A stretch of DNA of 64,000 bases from Ciborinia camelliae (taxonomy: Eukaryota; Ascomycota; Leotiomycetes; Helotiales; Sclerotiniaceae): NCBI GenBank assembly GCA_025890175.1, contig JANPYM010000008.1, positions 1,651,650-1,715,649 of the forward strand, written 5' to 3'. Below, in pieces: positions 36,383 through 48,754 of the stretch. The position numbers and the translations under genes are program-made. Position 1 is the stretch's first letter, and each line of letters begins with the position of its first letter. The notes under the pieces were generated by a model. The model had not been told where the DNA came from, ran no database searches, and saw nothing but the letters and a program-made list of their open reading frames with translations.

Positions 36383-38933
36383 ATGATATATATAGTAAGG
36401 TAAAGGAAGTATAAGTAGTAAATATATTTGAAATTTATGTAAACTAAAGAAGTTGAACAAGAAAAATGAAGAAGAAGGTTGCAGGAAAAAATAGATTCCA
36501 AAGTGCGAAATACATCTCTTTATATACCCTTCCACTAGTGCAAGTATTTCATCCGAGAACCGTACTAGATTACCATATCATGAGGTCATTAACTCGATTT
36601 GTCCCAACATGAGTCATTCATACGGATAATGAGATCTGTCTTTTTCTAATTTTCAACCTACCTCGCGCCGGCCATGAGTCCGTGAATGTCTAGTCCTTTT
36701 GAGTCATAGACCAACAGTCTAAGGACCCAAGTGGCGCTCGATGATTAAATCAACACTAGCTCCCGTTATCATATTGAACTACCACTAGTTCCCGCTCACT
36801 TGTCAATTGTTTAACTTAATTTGAACATCGAACGGTGTTCGCACGTTGAAAACTCTAGCCCACAACTTGGCCCTTAGTGTGTACGCTTTCCCCGCGTTGC
36901 TAAGTTTAGGTTCTAAGCTAGAAAAGGTATATATTGTATGATAAATGGAGCACTTTCGGCAACCGGGGCATATGGATTAATGGTTTAGTATGATTGGTAT
37001 TACTTTTTTAATCAAATTTCTCTCCGTAGGTCTTAATGCTGTTAGAGGCTTCTCTGCGGATGGTGCCGCAAGAGAATATGTAACTCATAACTACAAAAGG
37101 AATATTCTGGTTTCTGAGCATCGAAAATGCATCCTTTCTGGTGGCACGAGTACCGTGATCTCAGATTAGGAGTTCCCCCTGGAGTGATATCGGTAAGTCT
37201 TAAGAGATCCCAGCAAATTTGTTATGCTGTAGCTGTAGGGTTGGCTTCCTGTTGAATCAATTCAACAATTGTTAAGAATGAAGATAAAGATCAGTTGCTT
37301 AAAATAGATTAGTATGAGAAAGCAATGTTTACTCATAATATTTTGACATATCTGATCAGACGAGAACCACTGGTTATCTCTAACATGCATATTTTAAAAC
37401 ACTTCATTTATTTGGAATCCGCGATTCTGATTGGGTTTTCAAAAAGCATTTAAATTTATCTTCATAGGGCTCTACAAGCTGCGCAGCACGAGCTGCGAGG
37501 GAGGTGGTGAAGGGCCGTACTCAAAGCTCGTATTTGGAAATTTTGACGTTGCCGATTTTTTTATTGTTAAATCACTCGGGTACGGGAAAATTCAAGTCAC
37601 TTTATTGCTCAATACATACCGTCGTAGACACTCCGTTATCGATAGATTGATCATATTGAATCAAGGAGGGAAAGTGGGATTAAAGACGGAACCTGAAAAG
37701 AGAAGGTCTGGCTGCAGTTAAACTTTTACCTCTCTACTCCCTTTGAAACTCTTCAATCACGATTTGGGATATGCACCAAAGCAATTATCAGTTGAATGGA
37801 CCAAAGGATAACACCAATCCTATTGCATAGAGCCTGATAGAGGAAGTTGAATTCTTAGCCCCTCCAGTATCTCCCCGGGAATTCCACCTGCAAAGTATCA
37901 CACATCTAAAGATTGACAAGTTTGGTATATACCCGAAAATATTCAGAGGAGCCGGTATGAATACAGTCAGGTGCCCAACCCTGCTTTTCAGATCTATGGG
38001 AAGCAGGTTTTGGAAGCCTGGACATAGTAAATTGGACCTAACTATGATCATACTGTCACCAGGTCCCCCAAAATCCCGAACCACGGAAGGTGTAGGACCG
38101 TTTGGACGAATTGCGAGCTTCATATCCGTTCCACTTTAATCTCAATATCTCCTTGTTTATTTGTCTTTCGAGTGCCGGCATGCACCTTCGATCCCATAAA
38201 TTGATTCTCATCAGAGAATTTGAATTTCCATGTCGTTTTCAGACGTATTTAGGTCTTTGCGAGTTGCGTCGTCAAATTGTCTCTACTGGGAGGGAACAAG
38301 AAGTACCGTTATCCAACCATTATGTAAATAGGCCAATAACCCAGCTCGTGCTGAGATTTCTTATGAAGTAACTGAACAACAGATTGTTGGATCCTTTCCG
38401 GGTCTGGGACTGATATCTCTTTTCGCCGATGACGCAGTATGGCTTGAAAAAAGCAAGGCCATTTTATGGTTGAGGGTAAGAGTGGAAAAGCATGATGTTC
38501 AATATTAAGCGAGTATAGTAGTGAAGCTAGAAGTCGAGACGACAATAAAATTGAGAATGTTGTGTTTGAATGAAATGTAGAAAAATGTGATTGTAATGAA
38601 AGTAAAATGGAGGGGGGAGTGTGACGTTTATATAGACGTAGAAAATCTAGTGTCAGAGTCTAACCTGTATCCGAAGCAATTTATCCAAACTATTTGATTA
38701 ATAGAAATGTTCCAAAACAGGTTTGGATTTCAAACGTGCGCTAACGGAATTGAACTCTATTCTATACCGAAACTTTAAAACAAGAATTGTAGGATAGTTC
38801 AAGCAAACAAACTATTACCAAATGACTCATCACAAATTTGATTAAAATAGTAATAGTAATTAGGTATGCTAAACCATCAAGCCATATGCATCAAAATTCT
38901 TAAGACGAAAGAGCTTGATTCATCATAACCTAA
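36383..38933. other. AT-rich gene-poor DNA
   Basis: No gene supported. The open frame at 37788-38123 (-, 111 codons, ATG start) has a plausible composition (RPNGPTPSVVRDFGGPGDS) but no domain I recognise and no intron evidence. Confidence 0.4.
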
Positions 38934-39150
38934 CCTTGAAACCATCCCCCTCGTCCGGCATTTAAGCTTGCCCGACACTTAAGATTAAGCGACGAACTAA
39001 ACAATACCCTATCACGAGGATGACTAGGGAAGCAAGCGAAAAAGTTCGATTTATTATAAAACCTTGAAACCATCCTGTTCGTCCGGCACTTAAGATTAAG
39101 CGACGAACTAAACAATAATTACCCTATCACGAGGATGACTAGAGAAGCAA
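38934..39150. repeat. Tandem duplication, about 90-100 bp, two copies
   Basis: Copy 1 38934-39035 and copy 2 39062-39150 share ccttgaaaccatcc, gattaagcgacgaac and cctatcacgaggatgac blocks. Copy 1 has about 17 extra bases and copy 2 has a 4-base insertion (aatt). The 26-bp spacer is rich in A/T. Moderately old duplication. Confidence 0.85.
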
Positions 39151-39243
39151 ATGAATGATGCAATATAGATTTTTATTGAGGAAAACCTGGATCTTAGTTG
39201 CAGAAGAAGGCATGATGGCGATTATATGCATAGAATAATTAAT

Positions 39244-39437
39244 TGTTGGTATCGCGTCAGTGGTGATGCACAAGGTTCATGAACACCGTGTATAGTATAA
39301 ATAGTATAACGTAGTATAATATGATTGTTGATTGTAGAGCTAAGTGCTACGTGGGGCTTATATGCCGACGGATTCCTAGTGCGGTCACGTTTTAGTCACG
39401 TACCCATTCACATGCCCTATTCACTAGTATCGCAACA
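39244..39437 (-). mobile_element. LTR-like fragment A (TGTTG...CAACA boundaries)
   Basis: Read on the minus strand it starts TGTTGCGATACTAG, has paired ACGTGAC boxes, a TATA-like CATATAAGC, and ends with ACCAACA. TGTTG...CAACA ends are typical of Copia-type LTRs. It shares start, ACGTGACCG and TATA order with fragments B and C. Diverged, so the exact ends are uncertain. Confidence 0.35.
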
Positions 39438-39698
39438 GTAAAGTAGCGTTATATGGCTAGGTTCAATAGTCTTTTGCACCACAGAAGTCTATGATCTGAA
39501 AACCTTGATATTCGGAAGACTCGCAATCTGAAGATATCTCAATAATCCAACTGAATGATTCATTGCTTCAAATGATTCAATATTATGAAGCCGCTGAGCT
39601 AAACAACTAACTAACCCACTGGTAAGTTTACGATTAGGCGAATTCCAACTCAGACTACTACAGACCTCGTAGCAAATATACCCAACTCTATATAGCAA

Positions 39699-39846
39699 TG
39701 TTGGTTCGGCTATTCGGTGGAAGTAGTCAGTTGATCAACTGGTAGTAAATAAAATGTAGTATAGAAAGCATGTTCTATTGAGCGTCCGTAGTACGCGATC
39801 CTTATATCTGCCCGCTGGCGCGGTCACGTGTCACAAAATCGCAACA
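39699..39846 (-). mobile_element. LTR-like fragment B
   Basis: Minus strand: TGTTGCGATTTTG, then CACGTGACCGCGCCAGCGG, a TATA-like AGATATAAGGA, ending CCGAACCAACA; 148 bp between TGTTG and CAACA. The 261 bp between B and A carries an open frame (39489-39698, -) with weak resemblance (LAQ...LRYLQ) to the end of a Copia reverse-transcriptase region. Confidence 0.4.
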
Positions 39847-39979
39847 GGAAATATATAGGAATATAGGAATAATAGTGTAAATTGGTATATAACAACTGAT
39901 ATGGTAAGATGAAAGAGTGTAAGAAGGACGAAGTTGTTATGCTATCTGGGATGGCTATGTACCTGTTATCTCTAGGTAG

Positions 39980-40153
39980 CTTAACATGATACTAAGATAT
40001 TTTATATTATACTAATTGCTGGAATCACCATGGGTGGTGAAGACGGATATACTATAGTATGCAGTGTATTCGGCTCGATTTTCTAAAAACTATACTACAG
40101 ATTGGTCCTATATAAAGCCGCTGGCGTGCCATAGTCACGTGATTATCTCAACA
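39980..40153 (-). mobile_element. LTR-like fragment C
   Basis: Minus strand: TGTTGAGATAATCACGTGAC, GCACGCCAGCGGC, TATA-like TTTATATAGGACC. The same order of elements as B. The far end is not clear; the given boundary is approximate. Confidence 0.35.
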
Positions 40154-40519
40154 GAAACAAATATAGACTTCTAATGTTTCTGTTGTAATACTATCTTTCT
40201 GACATGTAACTAGCTACCAATCTTAAATACAACAACCATATCATAATCTACTACTTTAACATATAGTTGATCAACTGTATACCAATACCACCGAGGTGAT
40301 ACTAACAATTTCAGTATGGTTTTAGTAATATAAAATTCAATAATATGCATTGAAATACGCACAAAAGTAATCTGATAAGCCTTACCAGAGAGAGGCGTAT
40401 AGAGCATATGCTATATACCATACCCATTACTAATGCTGTAAGCCTTAAAATGATTTGGAGTCTCAACAAAGTGGTAGAAGTAGTAGATGATGTCATACGC
40501 GTCACATGGGATCATGAAG

Positions 40520-40665
40520 TGAAATCGTAGATATGCAATCTGATAAAAGAACTATGCTGAAGAGGAAAGGATACTCTTGGAAAGATCACTATCTAATATA
40601 GAATGCGATCACGTGATTGTCATTCACTAGGCAGGGGCCTTGGCGTGACAGATGAAGCTCGTCTA
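40520..40665. mobile_element. Dispersed repeat copy 1, LTR-like
   Basis: Shares the ordered words gataaaagaacta, gctgaagagga, agatcac.atctaa, atagaa.gtgatta/atcacgtg, attcactaggcagg, and atgacaga/atgcaaagctcg with 49530-49665. The copies are diverged but collinear over about 130 bp, so this is a repeat family with at least two copies in the window. Confidence 0.5.
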
Positions 40666-43600
40666 TTTTGGCCGCCGACTAGAAATTGTGCAATAACTTG
40701 TTGATAACTAAATTGTGCTTATACCAGAGCATATTTAGACGAAAACCTTTTGCGGTGGGCGATCCGAGGAAGGATCGTGGACACTTGTCTTATGTTTTCT
40801 CGTCTTCCCAAAATAGAGATATTCCGAGATGGACATCTAGCCAGTTAACTTCCTGTACAGAGTAAAATCGACCATATGTTCCATTCTTTCACCATTAGAT
40901 TTGCCAGAGGCGTCATATTCATCGGGGAACTGTCACCCGATGTTCCTCGGATTATTTGCAAATATCGTTAATATTAGTCTTAGTACTTGAGTCCACATCA
41001 TGAGCCACATGTTGGTGATGGATCCGGGCACTTTCTGAGCCGTGACCTAAGGGACACCAATACAAGAACAAATATTATATAATTTGGAACGTTCTCGCTC
41101 TTTGCCCGTGGCGAAGAGATCCCTCATTCCTTAGGGACTAGAAATAGTGAGTTATTCTCGTCCCATTGACAAATGTTTTCTCGCGGAATGTCTCTATTCC
41201 AAGATATCAATAGATCAAACATGATGTAAGAGCTTTATCGTAACTATACTGATAAGACCTAAATATAGTCAGCCACATATAATGGAGAGGAATCCTTCCG
41301 AACGGCACAGCACTGGCTGCAGTTGTCATCACAGCTTCGCGTGATAAGACGTGACTTTCTCTTGGGGCCAAGAGTTGTGTCATTTGAATCAGGTGAACCG
41401 CAATTAGGTATACACTTGTTTTTTTGGTTTAAATGAAACAATGTTGCAGAAACTTTTCATGATTATGAACACATATTCGTGGGATTGTACCAATGTATTT
41501 GGTAAAGTTCGATGCATGTACTTGATACTCGTCCGGAAAAAGAACATCAAGAAAAAAAACAAGAATAAAAGGTACAGATACGAAGACAATACATGAATTA
41601 GACGTAAAAAGTATGATTTGGCGCTTCAATACAACAAGATGGTCATGCATTCTTTACCCCTGTGATCAGTGATCTCAAGAAATTGAGGATGAGGTAGTAC
41701 TATTGAATTGACCAAAGACAGAAATCACGGAAGAGAATTATTCTCTTAGCGCCTTCGCCTTGCGAGCAGACGGTCTCAACCGCGGCCGATATGTTGCCAC
41801 GATTGGGATAAGAATTCGAGAGGACCACTACTTTATTGCGTGCGGGTACGTCCTTGCTGAGAATAGTACATTGTACGGATTTGAAAATGACGTGCATTCA
41901 GCAGTTCATAGTAGATTTGGAGGATTTGCATACAAACGTGACACATGGCGGTTAGGATATCTTTTGGGGGTTGGTTGTTGGTGTTGGTTGTTGGGGTTGA
42001 TAGATGCCGTTGCACTGGGAGAATGGAGGGGTCCAAGCACGTGCATATATTGCAACGCTTGGGGAACTTCAAGATGTCGGCGTTTCTGTAAATAGAAACA
42101 GCGATGATGAGGTTAACGAACAATAGTTTCGCGGAATTGAATATTGCTTACTGATTACATATATTAATTTTTGCTCAATGCGGAATGTTAGTTCTAAACC
42201 GGTATCACTCAAGCATGGTAATAGCCGATGGAGATGGGGTTTGGCTCCTCCACAATCCAACGGTCACACCGGATAGAAAGTGTGAATCGGTATTCCCGAC
42301 TTCACGTACATGATTCAGTGCCTCCATTATAATTCATGCTTTGAGCTTCTGCTTGAGTCTTGAATGCTGGTAAGGATAGTAGGAAGGCTCAGCAAAGGTT
42401 GGCTGGAGTTGTGTCACGGAAATAGCACTCTATGCTATGGATAATCATTCAACGGTTACATCCGGGTGCTCCATCACTTCTCACCATTCTGTTATCGTCT
42501 CAAAGGATTGTCATATCTCAACTTTGATGGACCCGAGTGTTTATGTTTGACGGGAAGGGATGAGGCTAGAATGTGGGAGTCCGGTTGGTATCTTCGTGCA
42601 TCATTTTTTTATTTGAATCTGGTAGGAATAAAAGGAATAGCAGGACTAGACGAAAGACCTGTAAGAGATGGGGTCGACAGGAATGATATGACAGGACTAT
42701 AGCTGGGATAGTTGAGGATGAAGATCAAGATCAACATCGTCGTATATCTCATGATCATGATAATCGCTTTCATTCGAGGATCGCTTCGTTTCGACTGTAA
42801 AACGATGGCGAATTATCTCCGAAGTGTACTCTTTAAGGTAACCTCGAGAATTGGAAAGAACTGCAGTAAGACGGCGGATTCTGCCTATGCCTTCCTTACA
42901 CACATTGTTTTCTTCCACTCAGATATTTTGATTTCCTCCACATCTGACCACCATCTGACGCGCATCTTCCTTTCATTCTCACCTCCTGCGAATCGGTTAT
43001 TATTCACAGTGCTTTTACAGGTTGTTGGACAATGGCTGTTTAGGTAGGTATTGCAACCATACCTACAGAAGTGCGAAAGTGATTGCCTGTTTTCCTGCCT
43101 TGTCATCCATTTCCGTTACGTGGAGCCGGAATTAAAAAGACATTGAGGTTGTACGCTGTGGGGGTATGGGTATTGAAGGAATTTCAAAAAGGTGGTCAGA
43201 ATGGCTTGCAACCAAAGATCACAGACCACATATTATTTTGTATGGAGTAATGAATAGGTAATAAATAACCTTGCTCAATCTATTGAATTTTCACGTACCC
43301 AGGATCTCGAGCAGATCTATTTTTTTACCACCTAAAATTAGCAGTTCGGGCGCTGGTATGAATAAGGAAATATTGTTTATTGAGGATATGGGGTCATGGA
43401 CCATATGGTAGGTATATTGGCACATCAAACTAATAATGAAGGAGATTTTGGTTTCGAGAGAAATTTATTCATTTATTTGCAGCGTTCGGAGTCCCAAGAT
43501 TCGAGGTGGACATTAGCACTGGGCAGCGGTGAGTTTCAGGGGTTGGCGAAGATTAAACGGTGCCCAGCTAGTAGTCTGCCAGGACCATCTGTTCGATATT

Positions 43601-44803
43601 ACAAGGAGATGGATGGGTGATGGCCCTGATGGGTAAATATCATTATGACCAGGCGTAAACCTTCAATTTTGTTTTCTCGGGCGGATAATGGCGGTGTTGG
43701 CGGTAAGAGGCAACTCATTTGATGAGGAAGCTCTAGCCTGTGTGTTCCGTGCTATCAGAATATGAAGGCTTGATTCTTTTGTTTTGATTGGAATTACCCG
43801 TGTATGGCGATCTGTGCCTTCAGTCAAGGTCTAGGTACAACCTGCCGTGTGTAGGATGTCGGGTCCTGTACGATTGGAAAATGAAGGAAAATGGATGAAA
43901 ACATAGGTGGTCTGGCTAGGAAACTAGCTCATTCACTGGGTGAGATCGAATCTCAGGGCGTTTGGCCCAGGCGGATTTTCATCGGGAAGGCTTGATTGAT
44001 ACTCTGGGATAATCAAGATGGCGATGAGTGGCGATGAGTAGATGAGTACGAGCGAGTACAGAGACACGGAGATGCCCAGACTCCAGCCTCTATTTTGGCA
44101 TCTTGATTCTCGCCCTCCTTCGCCCAGTTACTACTGTCGCCTTTATCCATCTTTGTGCATACGTAGTAAAACATTGAAAAAACATATGGGGACGAGATTC
44201 GGGAATATGCAAATAATAATAAGCAAGAATAATGAAAATTCCGTAAATGAACAAGATATGCAGCTGGTGGTATTATGTATAGTGAGGCTGTAACCAATAA
44301 AATTGTATGGATGAGACAAAATGAGACAAACCTAACCTGGAATGCATGCCAACAAATAAGATCTTATTATTGTGGGTAATAATTTCTTATAATTTCTTAT
44401 AATTTCTTTTTTTTTTTTTGGGGTTTTTTTAGACGACTAATAAATAGGTATCTAGATGATGAGGGATATTTTGGTGAGAAAAGGATAATGAGGAGGGAAT
44501 ATATGCTACGATATACGGTTAGTGCTGCGGGTATACGCGACTAGCATGTACGCTAGTCTAGTCATGTGGGGTAGTGAAATGGAAGCACTAAACAAGGTTA
44601 TTTTAGTATACGGTAGTGAAGGTTTCTAGATATTAATTAAAAATTTCTTATTCTTTTTTTCTACATCCTTTATCCCAACTTACCTCATATGGCCGGCCCC
44701 CTTGATCCTTATCCTTATTAATATTCCTATTATACACTATTATACAAGCACAAGCACAACCCTTGGCCAGCGATTATTCTTTTGCTTGTGAGCAAATCAT
44801 TCC
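40666..44803. other. Gene-poor AT-rich region
   Basis: Over 4 kb with no supportable gene; short frames mostly start at non-ATG codons. A T15-type homopolymer with G/T runs lies near 44405-44430. Nothing resembling an RNA gene was found. Confidence 0.45.
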
Positions 44804-45094
44804 ATGCGACCTTACCACAAACATGAATCATTTCCGCCGCTGCAGCCTCACTCTCCTCGTCCCACTATATACTCAGATCAATCATTGGGCGATGGCTACT
44901 GGGCTGGGCTCGTATGCATGGTAATGGCGCAGTACTTGCTGCACAAATTAACGAATTTTAACTGGAGAACTATTGGCGAGGCAGTTCCGATTCTGATCAG
45001 CATGACCAAGAATTGGACCCCGAAAAGAATACTGGAAACGTTGAGTAGTCTCCAGGCTAGTAGGACGTGGCATCTAGTGGACCTTTTAGATTGA
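44804..45094 (+). CDS. Possible small hypothetical protein (96 aa)
   Basis: ATG-initiated frame of 96 residues, 380 bp upstream of the Ran1-like kinase on the same strand. Pro/His-rich N terminus (HESFPPLQPHSPRPTIY), then a moderately hydrophobic stretch (GYWAGLVCMVMAQYLL) and an amphipathic end (WTPKRILETLSSLQ). No family recognised. Sequences of type tattatacac about 70 nt upstream could be a promoter. It could be a chance frame. Confidence 0.25.
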   Translation: MRPYHKHESFPPLQPHSPRPTIYSDQSLGDGYWAGLVCMVMAQYLLHKLTNFNWRTIGEAVPILISMTKNWTPKRILETLSSLQASRTWHLVDLLD

Positions 45095-45473
45095 TTTTCT
45101 TGTCTTTTTGGGTATAGATTGATAGATTGGCTTTGAATATACTTTTGTAAATATTTAAGTCGTGGAGCATATAGATATATCCATTCCCCCCATCTGTGAC
45201 GCTCTCTATATATTTTCAATCTATCTAAATTTATATTTTCATTTACTTACTGATAGTTATACTCATCGTCGCCACTCGATTTCCTCCTTTTGAAAGACAG
45301 TATGTTTAACAACTAATATTTGGAAAAACGCGAAGAAATCAACTGGAACCGGACGTTGTGCCCCGGATCCGTTTTCCTATCCTGCTGTTATATATTCCAA
45401 TTTTTGGTCCATTGGAATAGGAACCCATTCATACTCCAGGTCGTTTCATTGTTTTCTCTCTTCATTCTCTGCC

Positions 45474-47078
45474 ATGTTGGATTGTAGTAGGGAATTGTCA
45501 CACACTCCGGATACCTTTCAAAACTATCCCCATTACCGCTATCCACATCCTCGGGCCAACAATAACCATCCAATATGGACACCAAATCACTACAATTATT
45601 CACTATCACCTCCTCCATCACCGTGCTATTTGAACCATTCTTACCCCCAGGATTCCGTTCCATCCAATCTTCATAGATATCAAACCGCATTCCCGCTATC
45701 ACCAGGTCGGGATCATAGGATAGGTAACTTACTCGGAGGGTCTTTAAAGTTACTACAAGTACTAGGCTCGGGAGCCTATGGCGTTGTGTATTATGCTCAG
45801 GATTTGTCCACCGGCAAAGAGTATGCCGTGAAAGCTCTGGACAAAAAAAATGCCTATGGACAGCCTCTGGACGCAAGAGCACGAATTTATCAGTCTAGAG
45901 AGATAGCCTTACATTGGAGTGCTTCAGCGCATCCTAATATAGTCTCGATGTATAAGATTCTCGACAATCTGGACTGCACTTATGTTATCCTGGATTACTT
46001 CCGTGAAGGAGATCTCTTTTCTAATATTACCGAGGGTGGTAAATATGTAGGTCATGGTGCTCTAATCCGGAGCATCTTCCTCCAAATCTTGGATGCCACG
46101 GAACATTGCCACCGTCTTGGGATATACCATAGGGATCTCAAGCCAGAGAACATCCTAGTCTCTAATTCCGGTCACACCGTTTGCTTAGCAGATTTTGGAT
46201 TGGCCACGCAGGAAACAACGTCTTACGATCACGGATGCGGATCCACATTCTACATGTCTCCAGGTAGGCGCCTTCCACTCCCAATTCCTCAACTTCTGTT
46301 CAACTTCTAACTGATTATATTGTCAGAGTGCCTAGAACTATCATATACGCCATATAAATGTGCTCCAAATGATGTCTGGTCTCTTGGAGTGGTCTTGGTC
46401 AACCTTGTATTTGGAAGAAACCCATGGAGACAAGCCTCATGGGATGATGCCACATATAGTGCCTTTCTTAATGACCCAAATTTTTTGAAGACTATTCTAA
46501 ATCCTTCGGACGAACTCAATACCATTCTACAATTGATCTTTCAACCGGACCCGGATCTCCGTATCACTGTTGCAGAACTGAAGACACTGATACTACAATG
46601 CCCAGGATTTTACTCTCCTGTTTCTTCTTCAACATCTGTTGGTACACCAGTTAGCAAAAATTTATCCAACGACTCTGGCTACTCGGTGTCATCTGAGTAC
46701 GAAAACAGTCTATTTCGATCATCATCATCGTCTCACGACTCTGCTATTTTTATGGACGATGATTCGGCCAGCAACGACAATGGAACTCCCGATTTGCATG
46801 GACCAAGCAGCCATGATATTGAAAATCGCGATGTCCGCGTCCACGACCATGCTCATTCCAATGATGACCCAAGGCTTGATTCACCTACACCTTCTCCAGA
46901 AATTTTCCCTCGAATGCCTTCAACGCCTCCAGGTTCTCCACCGGCTCTAGTCTCTAAGGCTGCAAAACCATCCCCACGGAACCCACGGAAAGCTTTAATG
47001 CCTCTTTCAGATATCGCGCAGAATTCACGGTGTTTACCATTCAAGAACGCTCTGGGGCCTCTTTCAATTATCCACTGA
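45474..47078 (+). CDS. Serine/threonine kinase, Ran1/Pat1-like
   Basis: Two exons, 45474-46263 and 46327-47078 (intron 63 nt, GTAGGC...TCAG), 513 residues. The N-terminal 80 residues are Pro/His/Tyr-rich. The kinase domain has [14 protein letters not shown], the ATP lysine in [28 protein letters not shown] and the activation loop [13 protein letters not shown]; the intron falls inside PE of this loop. [20 protein letters not shown] and [11 protein letters not shown] close the domain. The pattern is that of Ran1/Pat1 and budding-yeast Sks1/Vhs1 kinases. In fission yeast Pat1 represses meiosis; here regulation of development or nutrient response is inferred only. The C-terminal 170 residues are Ser/Asp/Pro-rich and disordered. 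Confidence 0.9.
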
Positions 47079-47967
47079 TGTTGCGGAACATCATTATATT
47101 TAAAAGTTATATTTATGTTTTCTATGTCGGTAGTACTTAATATTTGTACAGTTTTACATTTCTCCCTTGTTTTTAGGGTATTTTTCGTACGATTTAAACG
47201 AAGCGATGTCATGATTTGAAGATTTTATGACTAGGCGCTTTGGGTCCGGGCAAAAAGGCGACATTGGAGTTCTGGGTTGGCTTCCACGTATGATAGATCT
47301 GGAAGGGTTCTTTTTGTTTTGATATATTAGTACTTTCGCTATATACCCTTGGGCGGGCCACTTTCAACGCATAGGACGGACGGTAGAGGGATGGAATTTC
47401 CTAGCTTTGCCAAGCTTTCATGGCAAATAAAATACGTTAGGACCAACTTGTACATAGGCAAGGGGTCAAATTTTTGGGACAAAGATGGTATTAGGTAAGA
47501 GGAATCGGTGGAGTGTACATTAATTTTACCCAAGCAGTATCCCAACCTGAGAGCGGGGTTGGTATGATACCCATAACTAGAATCCTACAGAACTTAAAAT
47601 ACTAATCTCCGTAAGTGTATTGTGGCACTCCAAACTGTGATGAACAATATTTGACATACATATAGATACTCGCCCGGCGAAACCCACCAATTCTCCATCG
47701 AACCATTATGGAAATTTCTATCACATCGGCATAAGGATGACTACACGCACAGAGACGGGAAAACATGCATTAGCTTAGATTAGGTGACTGGGCGTGCATA
47801 TGCGGTGACTGGGATATGTGGTGATTCATTTCAAGCCATCGTTCGCCTTGTTTTTCCAAATGTGCGCCACCTGCGCCTGGGAGGGTCAGATGATGGACCA
47901 AAACTTGGCCAATGGAATCATGGAGGTTGGAGAGCCAATCACAATAAATTATGCGTGGAGGTACGTA
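47079..47967. other. Kinase 3' region and spacer
   Basis: No gene supported; ends at the left boundary of the MITE. Confidence 0.45.
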
Positions 47968-48334
47968 CAGTAGAACCCGCCTATACCGGCCACGTTTATA
48001 CCGGAATCCCGCCTATACCGGCCATTTTATTCAACCCCTTCATTTTTTAGGTGTATATACCGGAAATCCGGTATTTTTGCCTATACCGGCGGGAATTTGA
48101 AAAATCCGGTATAAAAATTGCAGGGAAATGGCCCGAGCGTAGGCCTATCACATGATTTTTTTATAAAAATTTGAAAAATTTTGAAGGGCTGATTTTCAAT
48201 GAGGCTGAAAATTTTGAGGCTGACCATACAAAAAATGGTTGATGCCTTATTGCCTAACCCGCATATACCGGAATCCCGTTTATACCGGATCTAATTGGTC
48301 GAATTTTCTTGGCCGGTATAGGCGGGTTCTACTG
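47968..48334. mobile_element. Non-autonomous pogo/Fot1-type MITE
   Basis: 367 bp bounded by inverted repeats: the left end CAGTAGAACCCGCCTATACC is matched by the reverse complement of the right end over about 25 bp without mismatch. TA dinucleotides flank both sides (47966-47967 and 48335-48336), the target duplication of Tc1/mariner/pogo elements. CAGT ends are typical of pogo/Fot1. No transposase frame is present. The motif TATACCGG (either strand, a few variants) occurs about nine times, clustered near both ends, suggestive of transposase-binding sites. Confidence 0.88.
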
Positions 48335-48754
48335 TACCTCCAGAATTACATAATGTTCGCTTAGCCCTTTAGGTCTTTCTCGGTTACTGTTTCCTAGAAC
48401 GCTAGCCCCCCCTTTTTCTAGGTTCGTTTAGCATTGAACATCTATATGTACCTATTGTATGTATACAGACTATATACAGTAAAGTGATGGATGCCATAGT
48501 GTAGAGTGTATATCATATAGACTAATACTAGTCCATAGTGTTAAGTAAAAGTTTTATCTTGAAAGACGCGTTTTAGGTTTCTAACCTGACTCATTTAACA
48601 TTGGGAAACTAAGTAGTAACATCATTGAAAGGATAGTAAAGTAAATGAATCTTTAAACTTTCATTATTTATTTTGGTGAATGTATGTAAAATATAGTTGG
48701 ATCAAAAAAGAGTTGGTTAAGGTAAGGGGGTCTGATTGAGACTTACGTGTCCTG

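Noticed and set aside
35938..36535. Two long minus-strand open frames (187 and 171 codons) across the minisatellite
   Set aside because: They exist only because the 14-bp unit contains no stop in any minus-strand frame; non-repeat ends have no domain.
37788..38123. 111-codon minus-strand frame with an ATG
   Set aside because: Composition is plausible but nothing recognised and no upstream or downstream exon; not enough to call a gene.
41259..41441. Cys-rich minus-strand frame resembling a fungal zinc cluster
   Set aside because: Cysteine spacing does not fit the Zn2Cys6 pattern, and the frame is only 60 codons.
41760..42095. 111-codon plus-strand frame (contains ACGYVLAENS)
   Set aside because: Starts at a non-ATG codon, no domain, no splice support.
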